From a virus, in IMG/VR virus record IMGVR_UViG_3300027883_000019, positions 1-27,437 of that record: a stretch of DNA of 27,437 nt; one strand, written 5' to 3'. Below are positions 6,386 to 14,511 of the stretch, piece by piece. A program made the position numbers and the translations under genes. The notes under the pieces are model-generated. The model searched no databases. It worked only from the letters and a program-made list of their open reading frames with translations, and was not told the origin of the DNA. The stretch's first letter is position 1, and each line of letters opens with the position of its first letter.

Positions 6386-8701
6386 ATGGCTACATTTGAA
6401 CAAACAAAAGACATGAGAAGTCAACAGCACTTTGAAGTTCTAGAAATTGACTTACCAGTGATAACAGGCGCTTGCACAATTGGTGGCGCTAGTGGTTACG
6501 GTACGCCTTTGACTTGTGATGAAGCATGGACGGGCGAATATAAAACGTATAAATTCACCAATCAAAACGCACCATTAATTAAAGGCTCTCCTTTTAGATG
6601 TATTAAATCAATAGGCGAGACTGCTACCTCAATAATGCCAGGCAAAGGCTTGGCGGGGCGTGGCTCATTAAATATAACTTTTGATGATTTTACAGGACAA
6701 GACCCCAACCCAGAAGCGCCAGCAGTCACTAACACAGTTAAAAAGCAAGGTACATTTTTCGGTAAGCTTGCAGCAAGACAGATATTTGATAACAAGCTGG
6801 TAAGGCTAAAACTTTATCGTGTAGAGTCTGACGGCTCGATTGATTTAGTTAACGGTGCAGAAACTCGGCACTATGTAGCGGAATCTTTTAACGCAGGTAG
6901 TAAAGGAACATGGAAGCTAAACTGTAAAGACGTTATGTCTTTGGCTAATTTAGATGAGAAAGAGTGGCCTATTGCTACTAATAGTTTTTTACGTCAAGAC
7001 ACAACAGACACACAGCAAATATTACAGGTCGATAATGATACTGTTTACACGATAGGTATGGTTATCCGTATTGGTGACGAGTTTACAAGGGTGACAGGTG
7101 TTGACACTTCAAATCCTAGTGACCATAAAATACAAGTTACTACTAGGGGGCTGTCTATTGTCGGTACGCAATCGGGCGAATTACTAACGCTAACAGAAAA
7201 AGACGAGCATAGCGCAGGTGATGAGATATTTATATGTGATGAGTCAGACGATGAAACTATTGATAGCTTAATTACTAGGGTATTAATTGATTCTGATTTT
7301 GATCCCGCATTGATACCATCGGCTGAATGGGCCGCAGAGGTTAACGAATGGCATGCAACAACAAGAATAAATACATTACACATTGAATCTAGAAGCGTTA
7401 ACGATGTACTAAAAAGTGTTCTCAACGGGTTTTTAATGGATTTGTGGTTTAGCACTACAGAGAACAAAGCGAAATTATCAGCTATAAGCGTATGGAAACA
7501 AAGTAGCACAACAATTACAGAGGGCAAGGAAGTTAACGCATATGCTATCAGTAAAAAGCCAAAGGAAAGCATAAGAGCGTCAAGGGCGCTAGTGTTGTAT
7601 AACAAAGCCAATCTAGCAGATGATGACAGCACCACCAGTTATAAAAAAGGCGCTCAATTTGCCGACAACACAATAATAGTGCCTGAATTATATGGCGAGC
7701 ATAAAGACAAGCGCTTTGAAAACAATGTAATGCTAAATAAAGATAGCGCAGAGTTATTAGTTCAGCGTTACGTAAGTCGTTTTAAATTTACGCCGTATTT
7801 AAGAACGTTCACAGCAAATGAAAGATACATTAACTATAAAACTGGGGACGTAGTTAATATTAACAGCGAGGTAGACCAAGGTTTTGACGGTGCAAACTCT
7901 AACAACATAAGAGCACAGATTTTAAAAATAAATCCTAGCTACACTAAAGAAGGGCGGCAATATAAAGTAGATGCCATGACCTATGAAGCAGCATTTGAGG
8001 ATAACAGCGAGATTGTTTTAGACGGCGCATTAGGCGAAGTGAATCTTTATGTTTTAGCTGGCGCTCCTTCTCAAGCTGTTACAATAACATTTGTATTAGC
8101 CGCTTACTCATTTGGTCAAACTTCTATAAGGGCGGGTTCTTTTGCTGCAGACTCAAAAATAATATTGGTACTTGTTAACGGTTTTGAGGGTAAAGCAAAC
8201 GGTGGTAACGGCGGCGATGGTGCTGCTGGCGCTGTGTATAGTGTATTGCCCCCAGCTAACGTACCAGATGACGGGCAAAACGGTGGCACTGTTTACGATG
8301 CGCAAGGCGTAGATACTGATATTTATTTTAGCGGCCCAACTCCTTCGGCAGCATACCCAACAGCAGACGGTTATATTTTTGCTCCTAATGGCGGTGACGG
8401 CGGATTCAATTATCTTCAAGTAGGGCCTAATGTTTTTTTAGGTGGTAGTGGCGGCGATGGTGGTAACGGTAGATTACCCGGCACTGGCGGATCTGTTGGC
8501 CCTGTTGGCGATGTTGCTTACGCAAATAACGGAGCTAACGGCTCTATAAACGATACTGGAATAGGATGGGGGCAAGATGGTGTTGATAATGACGCATCCA
8601 AAGGTTTAGCGGGTAGCGGCATAATCGACAGCGGAGCAGTAAACGTGGTATTATTTGGAGCAACAGCGGCTAGATATGTGAACGGGAATGGTGACCACTA
8701 A
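6386..8701 (+). CDS. Tail hub / tip protein with glycine-rich C-terminal adhesin-like region
   Basis: I chose the ATG at 6386 (MATFEQTKDMRSQQ) rather than 6365, because the latter would sit inside the upstream gene and 6386 follows its stop by one base. The product is 771 residues. Residues 1 to about 560 are a beta-rich baseplate-type hub region. The last about 175 residues hold Gly-rich patches (GGNGGDGAAG, NGGDGG, GGSGGDGGNG, GTGGSVGPVG). Such patches resemble the polyglycine receptor-binding domains known from T-even gp38-type adhesins. That comparison is by pattern only. The stop overlaps the next start by one base. Domain fusion of hub and adhesin is the notable feature. Confidence 0.7.
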   Translation: MATFEQTKDMRSQQHFEVLEIDLPVITGACTIGGASGYGTPLTCDEAWTGEYKTYKFTNQNAPLIKGSPFRCIKSIGETATSIMPGKGLAGRGSLNITFDDFTGQDPNPEAPAVTNTVKKQGTFFGKLAARQIFDNKLVRLKLYRVESDGSIDLVNGAETRHYVAESFNAGSKGTWKLNCKDVMSLANLDEKEWPIATNSFLRQDTTDTQQILQVDNDTVYTIGMVIRIGDEFTRVTGVDTSNPSDHKIQVTTRGLSIVGTQSGELLTLTEKDEHSAGDEIFICDESDDETIDSLITRVLIDSDFDPALIPSAEWAAEVNEWHATTRINTLHIESRSVNDVLKSVLNGFLMDLWFSTTENKAKLSAISVWKQSSTTITEGKEVNAYAISKKPKESIRASRALVLYNKANLADDDSTTSYKKGAQFADNTIIVPELYGEHKDKRFENNVMLNKDSAELLVQRYVSRFKFTPYLRTFTANERYINYKTGDVVNINSEVDQGFDGANSNNIRAQILKINPSYTKEGRQYKVDAMTYEAAFEDNSEIVLDGALGEVNLYVLAGAPSQAVTITFVLAAYSFGQTSIRAGSFAADSKIILVLVNGFEGKANGGNGGDGAAGAVYSVLPPANVPDDGQNGGTVYDAQGVDTDIYFSGPTPSAAYPTADGYIFAPNGGDGGFNYLQVGPNVFLGGSGGDGGNGRLPGTGGSVGPVGDVAYANNGANGSINDTGIGWGQDGVDNDASKGLAGSGIIDSGAVNVVLFGATAARYVNGNGDH

Positions 8702-9366
8702 TGACTAACGAAAAGATAATTTTAAAAATTCAAGAAATTAAAGCACATGTAGAAATGCTAAGTCGAAAAATTGACGAGCATAGACCACAAGAGGCTAAAA
8801 AAGTTGTTGTTGATGTTGATGCTATTGTTGAGCAATCAGTCGTTGAATGTAAAAAACTTATTGCCCCATTAGAAGCGCAAAATAATAAATTAAAAAACGA
8901 TAACGCTATTGCTGTAGACGGGTTGACAAAAAAAATTGATACCTTAATCAAAGAGAACAAGCAAATTAAAAAAAGCGTTGAAGGTTTGCGGCAAAGTATG
9001 GAAAAAGAAATTTTAAAAACAACTAAAAATATAAATACTGTAAACTCTAATCTAAACGACTGTATCGACTTTTTGAGTGAGAGCTTAAAAAGTAATATAA
9101 AAATTAATGATAAAAAACAACGTGCCAAGCTAGTTGATTTACAATTAACTATAGACTCTAACACTAGCCTATTAGATAAAAAGATTTCAGTTGCTAACAA
9201 TGAAATAAAAAAGAGCTTTAAAGATGTGGTTACTATTGGCCTATTAGATAAAAAGATTTCAGTTGCTAACAATGAAGCAGCGAAACAATTTAGAGAAAAC
9301 ATAGAACAAGCGATAAGCAAAAAAGTAAATATTAATTTTGTAAACAATTTATATAGGACTAAATAA
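8701..9366 (+). CDS. Coiled-coil tail protein with internal duplication
   Basis: This 221-residue Lys-rich, strongly helical protein is predicted by eye to be coiled coil over most of its length, with no membrane segment. The 12-residue unit LLDKKISVANNE occurs twice, 24 residues apart, encoded by a 38-bp perfect DNA repeat. It lies between the tip/adhesin gene and the fibre genes, with one-base overlaps on both sides, so a tail-fibre stalk or chaperone role is likely. No enzymatic motif is present. Function is inferred from context only. Confidence 0.65.
   Translation: MTNEKIILKIQEIKAHVEMLSRKIDEHRPQEAKKVVVDVDAIVEQSVVECKKLIAPLEAQNNKLKNDNAIAVDGLTKKIDTLIKENKQIKKSVEGLRQSMEKEILKTTKNINTVNSNLNDCIDFLSESLKSNIKINDKKQRAKLVDLQLTIDSNTSLLDKKISVANNEIKKSFKDVVTIGLLDKKISVANNEAAKQFRENIEQAISKKVNINFVNNLYRTK
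9167..9276 (+). repeat. 38-bp direct repeat, 72 bp apart
   Basis: Copies at 9167-9204 and 9239-9276 are identical over 38 bases, while the 34 bases between them differ from what follows the second copy. The 72-bp period equals 24 codons, so the frame and heptad-like register are kept. This is a recent in-frame duplication inside the coiled-coil gene. Confidence 0.95.
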
Positions 9367-9893
9367 TGAGCAGCATAAATCTAATAGGTAATTTACTCGA
9401 CCCGAATGGCTTGTTTTCTGTTGGTGATAAAGTAAAGTTTACGCATCAAACAACCACCGGCGAAACTATAAAAAGCGCAGTATCAATTATAATTATCCCC
9501 CCCGATGGCAGCTATAATCTAAATTTGCAATACGGATTGATCAAAGTCGAATATAGGGACGTTTTAACAGGTGTCTATAAAACCGTTGGCGTAGTAACTG
9601 TCAACGGAGATAGTGTGGCAACAACTTTGCCGCAACTTCTTAGCGCTATTACACCGCCAACCCCTCCACCTGGGGCAGTTACAGAAGCGCCCGTTAACGG
9701 TAAAACTTACGGGCGCATGGATGCAGGCTGGATCGAAATAATATCAGGGTCAAGCGGGGTGGAAGAAGCTCCTATAAATGGAAATCAATACGTTCGAAAA
9801 GATGGTGGGTGGCAATCTAACACACCGATAGAAGTAGTCACAGAATTCCCTGCTAGCCCTAATACTAATACTTTGTATATAAAGGTGGTTTAG
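9366..9893 (+). CDS. Tail fibre-associated protein with repeated EAPxxGxxYxRxxxGW motif
   Basis: This 175-residue protein has a beta-rich N-terminal domain (residues 1-90) that resembles prophage tail-fibre N-terminal domains. A Pro-rich linker (TPPTPPPG, about 95-103) follows, then two copies of a fibre motif: EAPVNGKTYGRMDAGW and EAPINGNQYVRKDGGW. This motif is common in tail fibre and collar proteins of many phages. It ends with VVTEFPASPNTNTLYIKVV, a typical fibre tail. It probably bridges the tip to the large receptor-binding protein encoded next. One-base overlap upstream; one-base gap downstream. Confidence 0.7.
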   Translation: MSSINLIGNLLDPNGLFSVGDKVKFTHQTTTGETIKSAVSIIIIPPDGSYNLNLQYGLIKVEYRDVLTGVYKTVGVVTVNGDSVATTLPQLLSAITPPTPPPGAVTEAPVNGKTYGRMDAGWIEIISGSSGVEEAPINGNQYVRKDGGWQSNTPIEVVTEFPASPNTNTLYIKVV

Positions 9894-9894
9894 T

Positions 9895-12525
9895 ATGAGT
9901 ACAGCATTAACTTTTGATAACATAGGTGACCAAATTCTTTTCGCTCAAGATAGTGAAGGAAATGAGATTAATACTTGGCAAACTAATAGTACAGACGAGT
10001 GGAGTATAGAAGGCTCTTTTCTTTATAAAAGGGGCAGCTTTGTTTTTGTTGGGGAAGGGGATGGCAGTCAATCTAATTCATATATATCAAATTATTTAAG
10101 GTGTAGTAATGATGGAGGTCTTGAAGCTAAGGTAAAAATTGCTTCAACAGAGATAACTCCTGCTATGGTTGGACAGGGAGATGGTACTGGATTTATAGAA
10201 GATGAATTAATAACCTTTAAATTGTATAAGGATAATAACGCAGTATATCTTGTTTTTAACCCTGTGACTGGAAATTTTGAAGAAGAAACTGGACAAGCTA
10301 TCAGGTTTGATGTTAATGGAATATCTACCACTAAACCTCTCATTAATAATGATTTTAGTTTTATAGGGTTTAATGTTAAATACGCTTACAATGATGGTCT
10401 TGAGTACACTGGTCAATTGCGAGGTATTTGGACTTTTAGTGGGGGAGGTCAACCAACACGGACATATAACTTAGATACTCAAGATACTAGTGCAGGTAAT
10501 GTTACATTAGTTGACCAGACTTCTGGTTTTAATCTAACTAGTACAAATATGCCTACTGATGGAAGTGCTTGGGTTGAATACACTATTCCAGACCCAGAAC
10601 CTGAACCTGAACCTGAACCAACTGACGGTAAGTGGGCGTTAGAGTTTGATGGAATCAATGACTATTTATCTATGTCATCCATTCTTATAAACGCACTTGT
10701 AGGGTTTTCAGTAAGCGGTAAATTTATTTTTAAACCAAATGTAGTTTTACTTTCATCAACTGTAAGACCAGATTGCTTTTTGTGGACAACCTCAACTTCT
10801 ATAGTATTGTATACTCAGGGATTGAGTTTTTTCTCAATAGGCCCATTTGAAGAGGGGGAGTTGATAGACCTGAAAATAGAAAGACCAATAAGCAGCAATC
10901 CATTAATTAATATGGTAGGCAATGAAAAAGAAGCTTCTATTGATGCAGGGACTTCTTCTTTTGAATTCAATCGTATTGGTCGCCCAAGCCCTAGTACCTC
11001 TAAAGGGTATTACAACGGGCAATTATCAGGAGAATGGCTTTTTAACGTAATAGGAGAGCCAGACAGAATTTATGATTTCAACCTTTCTGGTAACTCAAAG
11101 ACTGGATCTGGGCAACCAGTAGTTATTGATACTATATCGGGAGAAAATGCAGTAGGTGTAAACATGAGCACCGAGGATAGTAATTGGGTGGAGTTGCAGC
11201 CTGATCAGTCAGGCGTTAATCTAATACAATATAATGGGCAAGACATACTAGATGTTAAGTATTCAGATTCAAATAGTGTGTTGCAAAATGTTGAAATGAA
11301 TCTAGGAAGTGTGCCTGTCTGGGGTGGTACTCCTGCACCTGAACAAGAATGGGGGCTGCAATTTGATGGGAACAATGATTATGTGACTTACCCTACACTT
11401 GAAATTGAACCTTCACAAGATTTTTCAATAAAATTAACAGCAGAGTTCAAAGCAGATACGATGCTTCTAGGGAATGATAGTGATATTTTATCATATATAT
11501 ATTGCACCAGTATTGGAGGGGGAAAGGTAACTGCGAAAATAGAAGATGGCAGTGTTAACTCAAGTCAAGTTTCTTCTGAAGGAGGCATCCAAGACGGTCA
11601 GGTGATAGAAATAGAGTTAAAAAGGCTTAACAATACTTTATATATATACGTAGATGGCGTATTAGGAAATTCCGCTCCTAATGGTAACGCTTCAAACTTT
11701 AATACGATAGGCTCATGGGGGAACTCAGCCTCACAACCTCTTTTTTACTCAGGTATGTTCAAAGGAAAACTTGAATTTCTACTGGGGCCAGGTTTTAACA
11801 CTACTTTTTATGTAGCAAGGTCATATGATTTCAACCTTTCTGGAAACTCAAAAACAGGCTCTGGTCAGCCAGTGCTTATTGATACTATATCAGGAGAAAA
11901 TGCAGTGGGTGTAAACATGAATACCGATGATAGTAATTGGGTAGAGCTTACCCCTGCACCTGAACAAGAATGGGGGCTGTATTTTAATACAGGTGAAGAT
12001 CTAGCAATTCCAGAGTGGACTGCTGGTAGTTTTGAGATAAGGGTTTCCTTTAGATTCCCTGAAAATAGTTCAGGTATCCTAACAGACAGTGCAGGTAGTT
12101 ACATATCGGCTTTTGTTAGAGAGGGTGAGTCAAACGTCATAGCTGTTTCAATAGACGATAATGACCGAAGAGAGTTGCCAGTAAATTACTCTACGGGAGA
12201 CATAGTACACTTGGTTGTTCGTACATCAGGCACTAGCCTTTTTATATCTACTCAAGATGTCAGCGAAGTGGGATTCTCAAATGTAGGGGGACTTCTTAGA
12301 CTAACAAAAGCTACGCCTAACGATTCTATGTTATTGGGTACTATGTCATTTGACGGTCGGGATAATCTCGCATCGCCTGATAGGTCATATGATTTCAACC
12401 TTTCTGGAAACTCAAAAACAGGCTCAGGACAGCCTATAGTTATTGATACTATATCAGGAGAAAATGCAGTAGGTGTAAACATGAACACTGACGATAGCAA
12501 TTGGGTAGAGCTGATAGCTCCTTAA
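9895..12525 (+). CDS. Large receptor-binding protein with repeated LamG-like domains
   Basis: This 876-residue protein is built from about four concanavalin/LamG-like beta-sandwich units. They open near residues 3, 246, 485 and 691 (for example WALEFDGINDY, WGLQFDGNNDY, WGLYFNTGED). Three end with a near-identical 42-residue module starting YDFNLSGNSKTGSG at residues 393, 644 and 832; the first unit ends in a divergent version. A (PE)n linker sits near residue 234 and a PAPEQEWGL linker is repeated twice. Such domains bind glycans, so cell-surface attachment is the likely role. The start has AAGGTGG 6 bases upstream. It is the last late gene before the convergent operon. Confidence 0.75.
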   Translation: MSTALTFDNIGDQILFAQDSEGNEINTWQTNSTDEWSIEGSFLYKRGSFVFVGEGDGSQSNSYISNYLRCSNDGGLEAKVKIASTEITPAMVGQGDGTGFIEDELITFKLYKDNNAVYLVFNPVTGNFEEETGQAIRFDVNGISTTKPLINNDFSFIGFNVKYAYNDGLEYTGQLRGIWTFSGGGQPTRTYNLDTQDTSAGNVTLVDQTSGFNLTSTNMPTDGSAWVEYTIPDPEPEPEPEPTDGKWALEFDGINDYLSMSSILINALVGFSVSGKFIFKPNVVLLSSTVRPDCFLWTTSTSIVLYTQGLSFFSIGPFEEGELIDLKIERPISSNPLINMVGNEKEASIDAGTSSFEFNRIGRPSPSTSKGYYNGQLSGEWLFNVIGEPDRIYDFNLSGNSKTGSGQPVVIDTISGENAVGVNMSTEDSNWVELQPDQSGVNLIQYNGQDILDVKYSDSNSVLQNVEMNLGSVPVWGGTPAPEQEWGLQFDGNNDYVTYPTLEIEPSQDFSIKLTAEFKADTMLLGNDSDILSYIYCTSIGGGKVTAKIEDGSVNSSQVSSEGGIQDGQVIEIELKRLNNTLYIYVDGVLGNSAPNGNASNFNTIGSWGNSASQPLFYSGMFKGKLEFLLGPGFNTTFYVARSYDFNLSGNSKTGSGQPVLIDTISGENAVGVNMNTDDSNWVELTPAPEQEWGLYFNTGEDLAIPEWTAGSFEIRVSFRFPENSSGILTDSAGSYISAFVREGESNVIAVSIDDNDRRELPVNYSTGDIVHLVVRTSGTSLFISTQDVSEVGFSNVGGLLRLTKATPNDSMLLGTMSFDGRDNLASPDRSYDFNLSGNSKTGSGQPIVIDTISGENAVGVNMNTDDSNWVELIAP
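11071..12513 (+). repeat. Three dispersed copies of a 126-bp coding repeat
   Basis: Copies lie at 11071-11196, 11824-11949 and 12388-12513. Each is exactly 126 bp and differs from the others mostly at third codon positions, so the 42-residue module is conserved while the DNA drifts. A shorter shared block (CACCTGAACAAGAATGGGG) precedes units 3 and 4 near 11337 and 11957. Confidence 0.95.
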
Positions 12526-12547
12526 GTATTCAGCTAAAAAACCTAAC

Positions 12548-12574
12548 AAAGCAGTGGTATAAAGCCGCTGCTTT
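12548..12574. terminator. Hairpin between convergent operons
   Basis: A 10-bp stem (AAAGCAGTGG with CCGCTGCTTT, one G-T pair) encloses a 7-base loop. It lies between the last tail gene (+) and the end of the leftward operon (-). On the minus strand a run of six T follows about 7 bases after the stem. On the plus strand the T-run is poor. A shared terminator is likely. Confidence 0.6.
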
Positions 12575-12624
12575 CCTCATTAAAACAGTATCTATAATAT
12601 TCTTCTCGTTCTTGTTCAGTCACT

Positions 12625-13005
12625 CTACTTCCCTAGTTCGATTATTTCAGCTTCAACTCGTGGATTGTCTCTATCAATGCCGCCATAGTATTCACTATTA
12701 CAAGTTATAAAATTCACGTTGTCATCTTCAATTAATCCGCTCTCAACTAGCGCATCCTGAAAAAACTTCTTTACAGTTCCGACAAAATTATCAAGGTCCG
12801 GCGAATTATTTGCTTTTGCATAATACTTATATTTAATCTTTATCGGTGTTTGTATTTTGTCGAACATATCGAGCTGCGATTGTATTTGTTTTTTAAATTC
12901 TATTTTTGCCTTGTTGCTCGTCTGATAGTGGGCGTTCCTATACCAATTAACGGCAATAGCGCCCTTCTTGGTTACACCATACAAAGGCAATGTAAACTTA
13001 ATCAT
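12625..13005 (-). CDS. rusA: RusA-type Holliday junction resolvase
   Basis: This 126-residue protein carries the RusA signature SPDLDNFVGTVKKFFQDAL, with acidic residues D70 and D72, Lys 79/80, and D94/D95 in LIEDDN, matching the active-site layout of RusA-family resolvases (Asp triad plus Lys). The family cleaves four-way junctions as homodimers, here probably resolving branched replication or recombination DNA before packaging. It is the last gene of the leftward operon and overlaps the HNH-like gene by ATGA. Association with NinB is a familiar lambdoid pattern. Confidence 0.9.
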   Translation of the reverse strand: MIKFTLPLYGVTKKGAIAVNWYRNAHYQTSNKAKIEFKKQIQSQLDMFDKIQTPIKIKYKYYAKANNSPDLDNFVGTVKKFFQDALVESGLIEDDNVNFITCNSEYYGGIDRDNPRVEAEIIELGK

Positions 13006-13370
13006 GCGCTTGTCATCCTTATAGCTTCACATACATCAGCAGGTGGTAATTCATAGCCACAGTCGCGCATATCCTCAACCATAGATAAAAATAAATCTCT
13101 TTGATTGCCAAAGCGCTTAACAAATGCTTTTTTTCTATGTGTTACATTTTCAGGATGGTTACTACTAACATCATGCAATTCAAAAGGTACTGGCAATATA
13201 AACCAGTGGCCTATCTTTACTTTGTTGTGTTTAGCGCTGCGGCCTAATACGTGATGTCTTTGTATATTAGCGTTAAAGTAACTTACACCGTAAACTAGCT
13301 GTATATTATCTTGCGCCCATTCCGTAATGTCATTCATCCACTGTTTTTGCTTTGCGTTTGCTTGTTTCAT
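13002..13370 (-). CDS. HNH-like / recombination-associated protein
   Basis: This 122-residue protein is rich in His: an HH pair at 39-40 (IQRHHVLGRSAKHN), then HW at 55, H66 followed by D, H72 and H78. Such spacing resembles small phage HNH or DUF968/Ref-type nucleases encoded next to rusA and ninB, but Cys pairs for a structural zinc are missing. Nuclease function is therefore tentative. It overlaps rusA by four bases, and its ATG overlaps the stop of a 36-residue membrane protein gene by one base. A role in phage recombination is inferred from context. Confidence 0.55.
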   Translation of the reverse strand: MKQANAKQKQWMNDITEWAQDNIQLVYGVSYFNANIQRHHVLGRSAKHNKVKIGHWFILPVPFELHDVSSNHPENVTHRKKAFVKRFGNQRDLFLSMVEDMRDCGYELPPADVCEAIRMTSA

Positions 13371-13480
13371 TAATAACCCCTACATAATTGAATAACACTA
13401 TAAGCGTTAATACTCATTAGGGTAGTTATTACTGCTACGTAGTAAAGGCCCTTTAAACTGTCTTGATATAAATGTCGCAT
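13370..13480 (-). CDS. Tiny membrane protein, 36 aa
   Basis: This short ORF starts with ATG behind a good ribosome binding site (AAGGGG about 7 bases upstream). It ends with a TAA that overlaps the next ATG by one base, the same junction used throughout the operon. It encodes a single hydrophobic helix (LYYVAVITTLMSINAYSVI, about residues 12-30) with a charged N-terminus. No family is recognised. Its placement between ninB and the HNH-like gene is unusual for a membrane protein. Confidence 0.65.
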   Translation of the reverse strand: MRHLYQDSLKGLYYVAVITTLMSINAYSVIQLCRGY

Positions 13481-13502
13481 TATTTACCCCTTATTTATAT
13501 TG

Positions 13503-13952
13503 TTAGTTATTTTGCTTTTCTAGTACGTCTCTGTACTCGCATTTCGCTGGTATTCTTATCGCACACCCTAAGTTGTTACATAGGTCAAGCATCTTAGTTA
13601 TATAGTCGCAAGCCTCACCTACATCTAGCTTTGAGCTACTTCTTAAAACCTGTCTAATTGTAATCTCACCAGTAACCATATCTGTACACTCTGCATCAAC
13701 CCAGCCTAAAAAGTTATTTTTCATTTCAAACTTTGTTTTTTTCTCAGTCCAGTCAGTGCGACCCTTGCTAATTAGGTACTTCGAAAGCTCATCGTAAATT
13801 ACATGCTGAAAGTTATTCTGACTAAGACTACGAGACTCACGCCAAAGCTTTATACTAACCCTAAATGATTTATTAGGGCTAGTGGTCACAATCTTTGTTA
13901 ACTCTGCAACTAGATAACCTAGTGAGCTCATGGTTAACTTAAAGTCTTTCAT
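13503..13952 (-). CDS. ninB: NinB / Orf-type recombination mediator
   Basis: This 149-residue protein contains the NinB hallmark FRVSIKLWRESRSLSQNNFQ (about residues 30-49) followed by a helical middle and a C-terminal segment typical of the lambda NinB (Orf) family. These proteins bind single-stranded DNA and SSB and substitute for host RecFOR in loading annealing or strand-exchange proteins. Together with RusA it forms a nin-like recombination unit. Its ATG overlaps the upstream stop by one base. Confidence 0.85.
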   Translation of the reverse strand: MKDFKLTMSSLGYLVAELTKIVTTSPNKSFRVSIKLWRESRSLSQNNFQHVIYDELSKYLISKGRTDWTEKKTKFEMKNNFLGWVDAECTDMVTGEITIRQVLRSSSKLDVGEACDYITKMLDLCNNLGCAIRIPAKCEYRDVLEKQNN

Positions 13953-14260
13953 TAACTCGAAACATAAAAAGTTGATGAAGGTTTAGGGCCAGCACTGGTT
14001 ATTGGTGGGCCTTTTTTTAACTGGCTATTAATAACCATCTTTTTTGTTATACCCGATATTGTTGTTCGTGAGACTTCCAATTCCTTAGCGATTTGCTTAT
14101 TAGTCATCAAGCCTTTTTCCTCTAACAATACTTTTATATTTTTTTGATAAATCTCACTTATTTGCACAAAAGATTTATTTGTTATTGGGCCGCCCGCTTC
14201 ATAGAAGTCTATAGCGTCAATAGGCTTTATTAGTCTAAATGCTTTAATGTCTAATCTCAT
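13952..14260 (-). CDS. Small winged helix-turn-helix-like protein
   Basis: This 102-residue protein has a helix-turn-helix pattern around residues 52-74 (MTNKQIAKELEVSRTTISG), a standard DNA-binding sequence of the DeoR/MarR-like type. A basic stretch and a beta-like end follow. The N-terminal half is unrecognised. It could regulate the leftward operon or late genes, but its operator is unknown. Overlaps: TAATG with ninB downstream, ATGA with the 84-residue gene upstream. Confidence 0.65.
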   Translation of the reverse strand: MRLDIKAFRLIKPIDAIDFYEAGGPITNKSFVQISEIYQKNIKVLLEEKGLMTNKQIAKELEVSRTTISGITKKMVINSQLKKGPPITSAGPKPSSTFYVSS

Positions 14261-14511
14261 TTTTCATACTCATTATAATAGTTGTTTTGTGTTTGATTGA
14301 TGGTTGATACTACCGCTTCATACGCGCCGCCAGTTGTAGCTTTTATAACATTACGACAAGCATTGTATAAAATCTTATCCTTGGTTCTATCACGTATTAT
14401 TTTGCAACATTTAGCTATTTTCATAGCTCGCTGTTTATCAGTTAAAAACTTGTGAACTTGATTGCATAGTAATATCGTTAACGTGTCGCTTTTTATTTGT
14501 TCTGCATTCAT
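14257..14511 (-). CDS. Hypothetical helical protein, 84 aa
   Basis: This is a helical, basic protein with four Cys (positions 16, 34, 35 and 52) but no ordered zinc motif, and an Asn/Tyr-rich end (QTQNNYYNEYEK). I do not recognise a family. It is coupled to both neighbours by four-base ATGA overlaps, between the C5 methyltransferase and the helix-turn-helix protein, so it is certainly part of the operon. Confidence 0.7.
   Translation of the reverse strand: MNAEQIKSDTLTILLCNQVHKFLTDKQRAMKIAKCCKIIRDRTKDKILYNACRNVIKATTGGAYEAVVSTINQTQNNYYNEYEK

Noticed and set aside
8730-9347. Minus-strand 205-codon frame opposite the coiled-coil gene
   Set aside because: Long antisense frame made of Leu, Ser and Phe, expected opposite Lys/Asn-rich codons. 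It has no start signal and opposes coupled late genes.
12501-12710. Plus-strand 69-codon frame after the receptor-binding gene
   Set aside because: It starts inside the upstream gene and runs across the hairpin into the end of rusA. No ribosome binding site.
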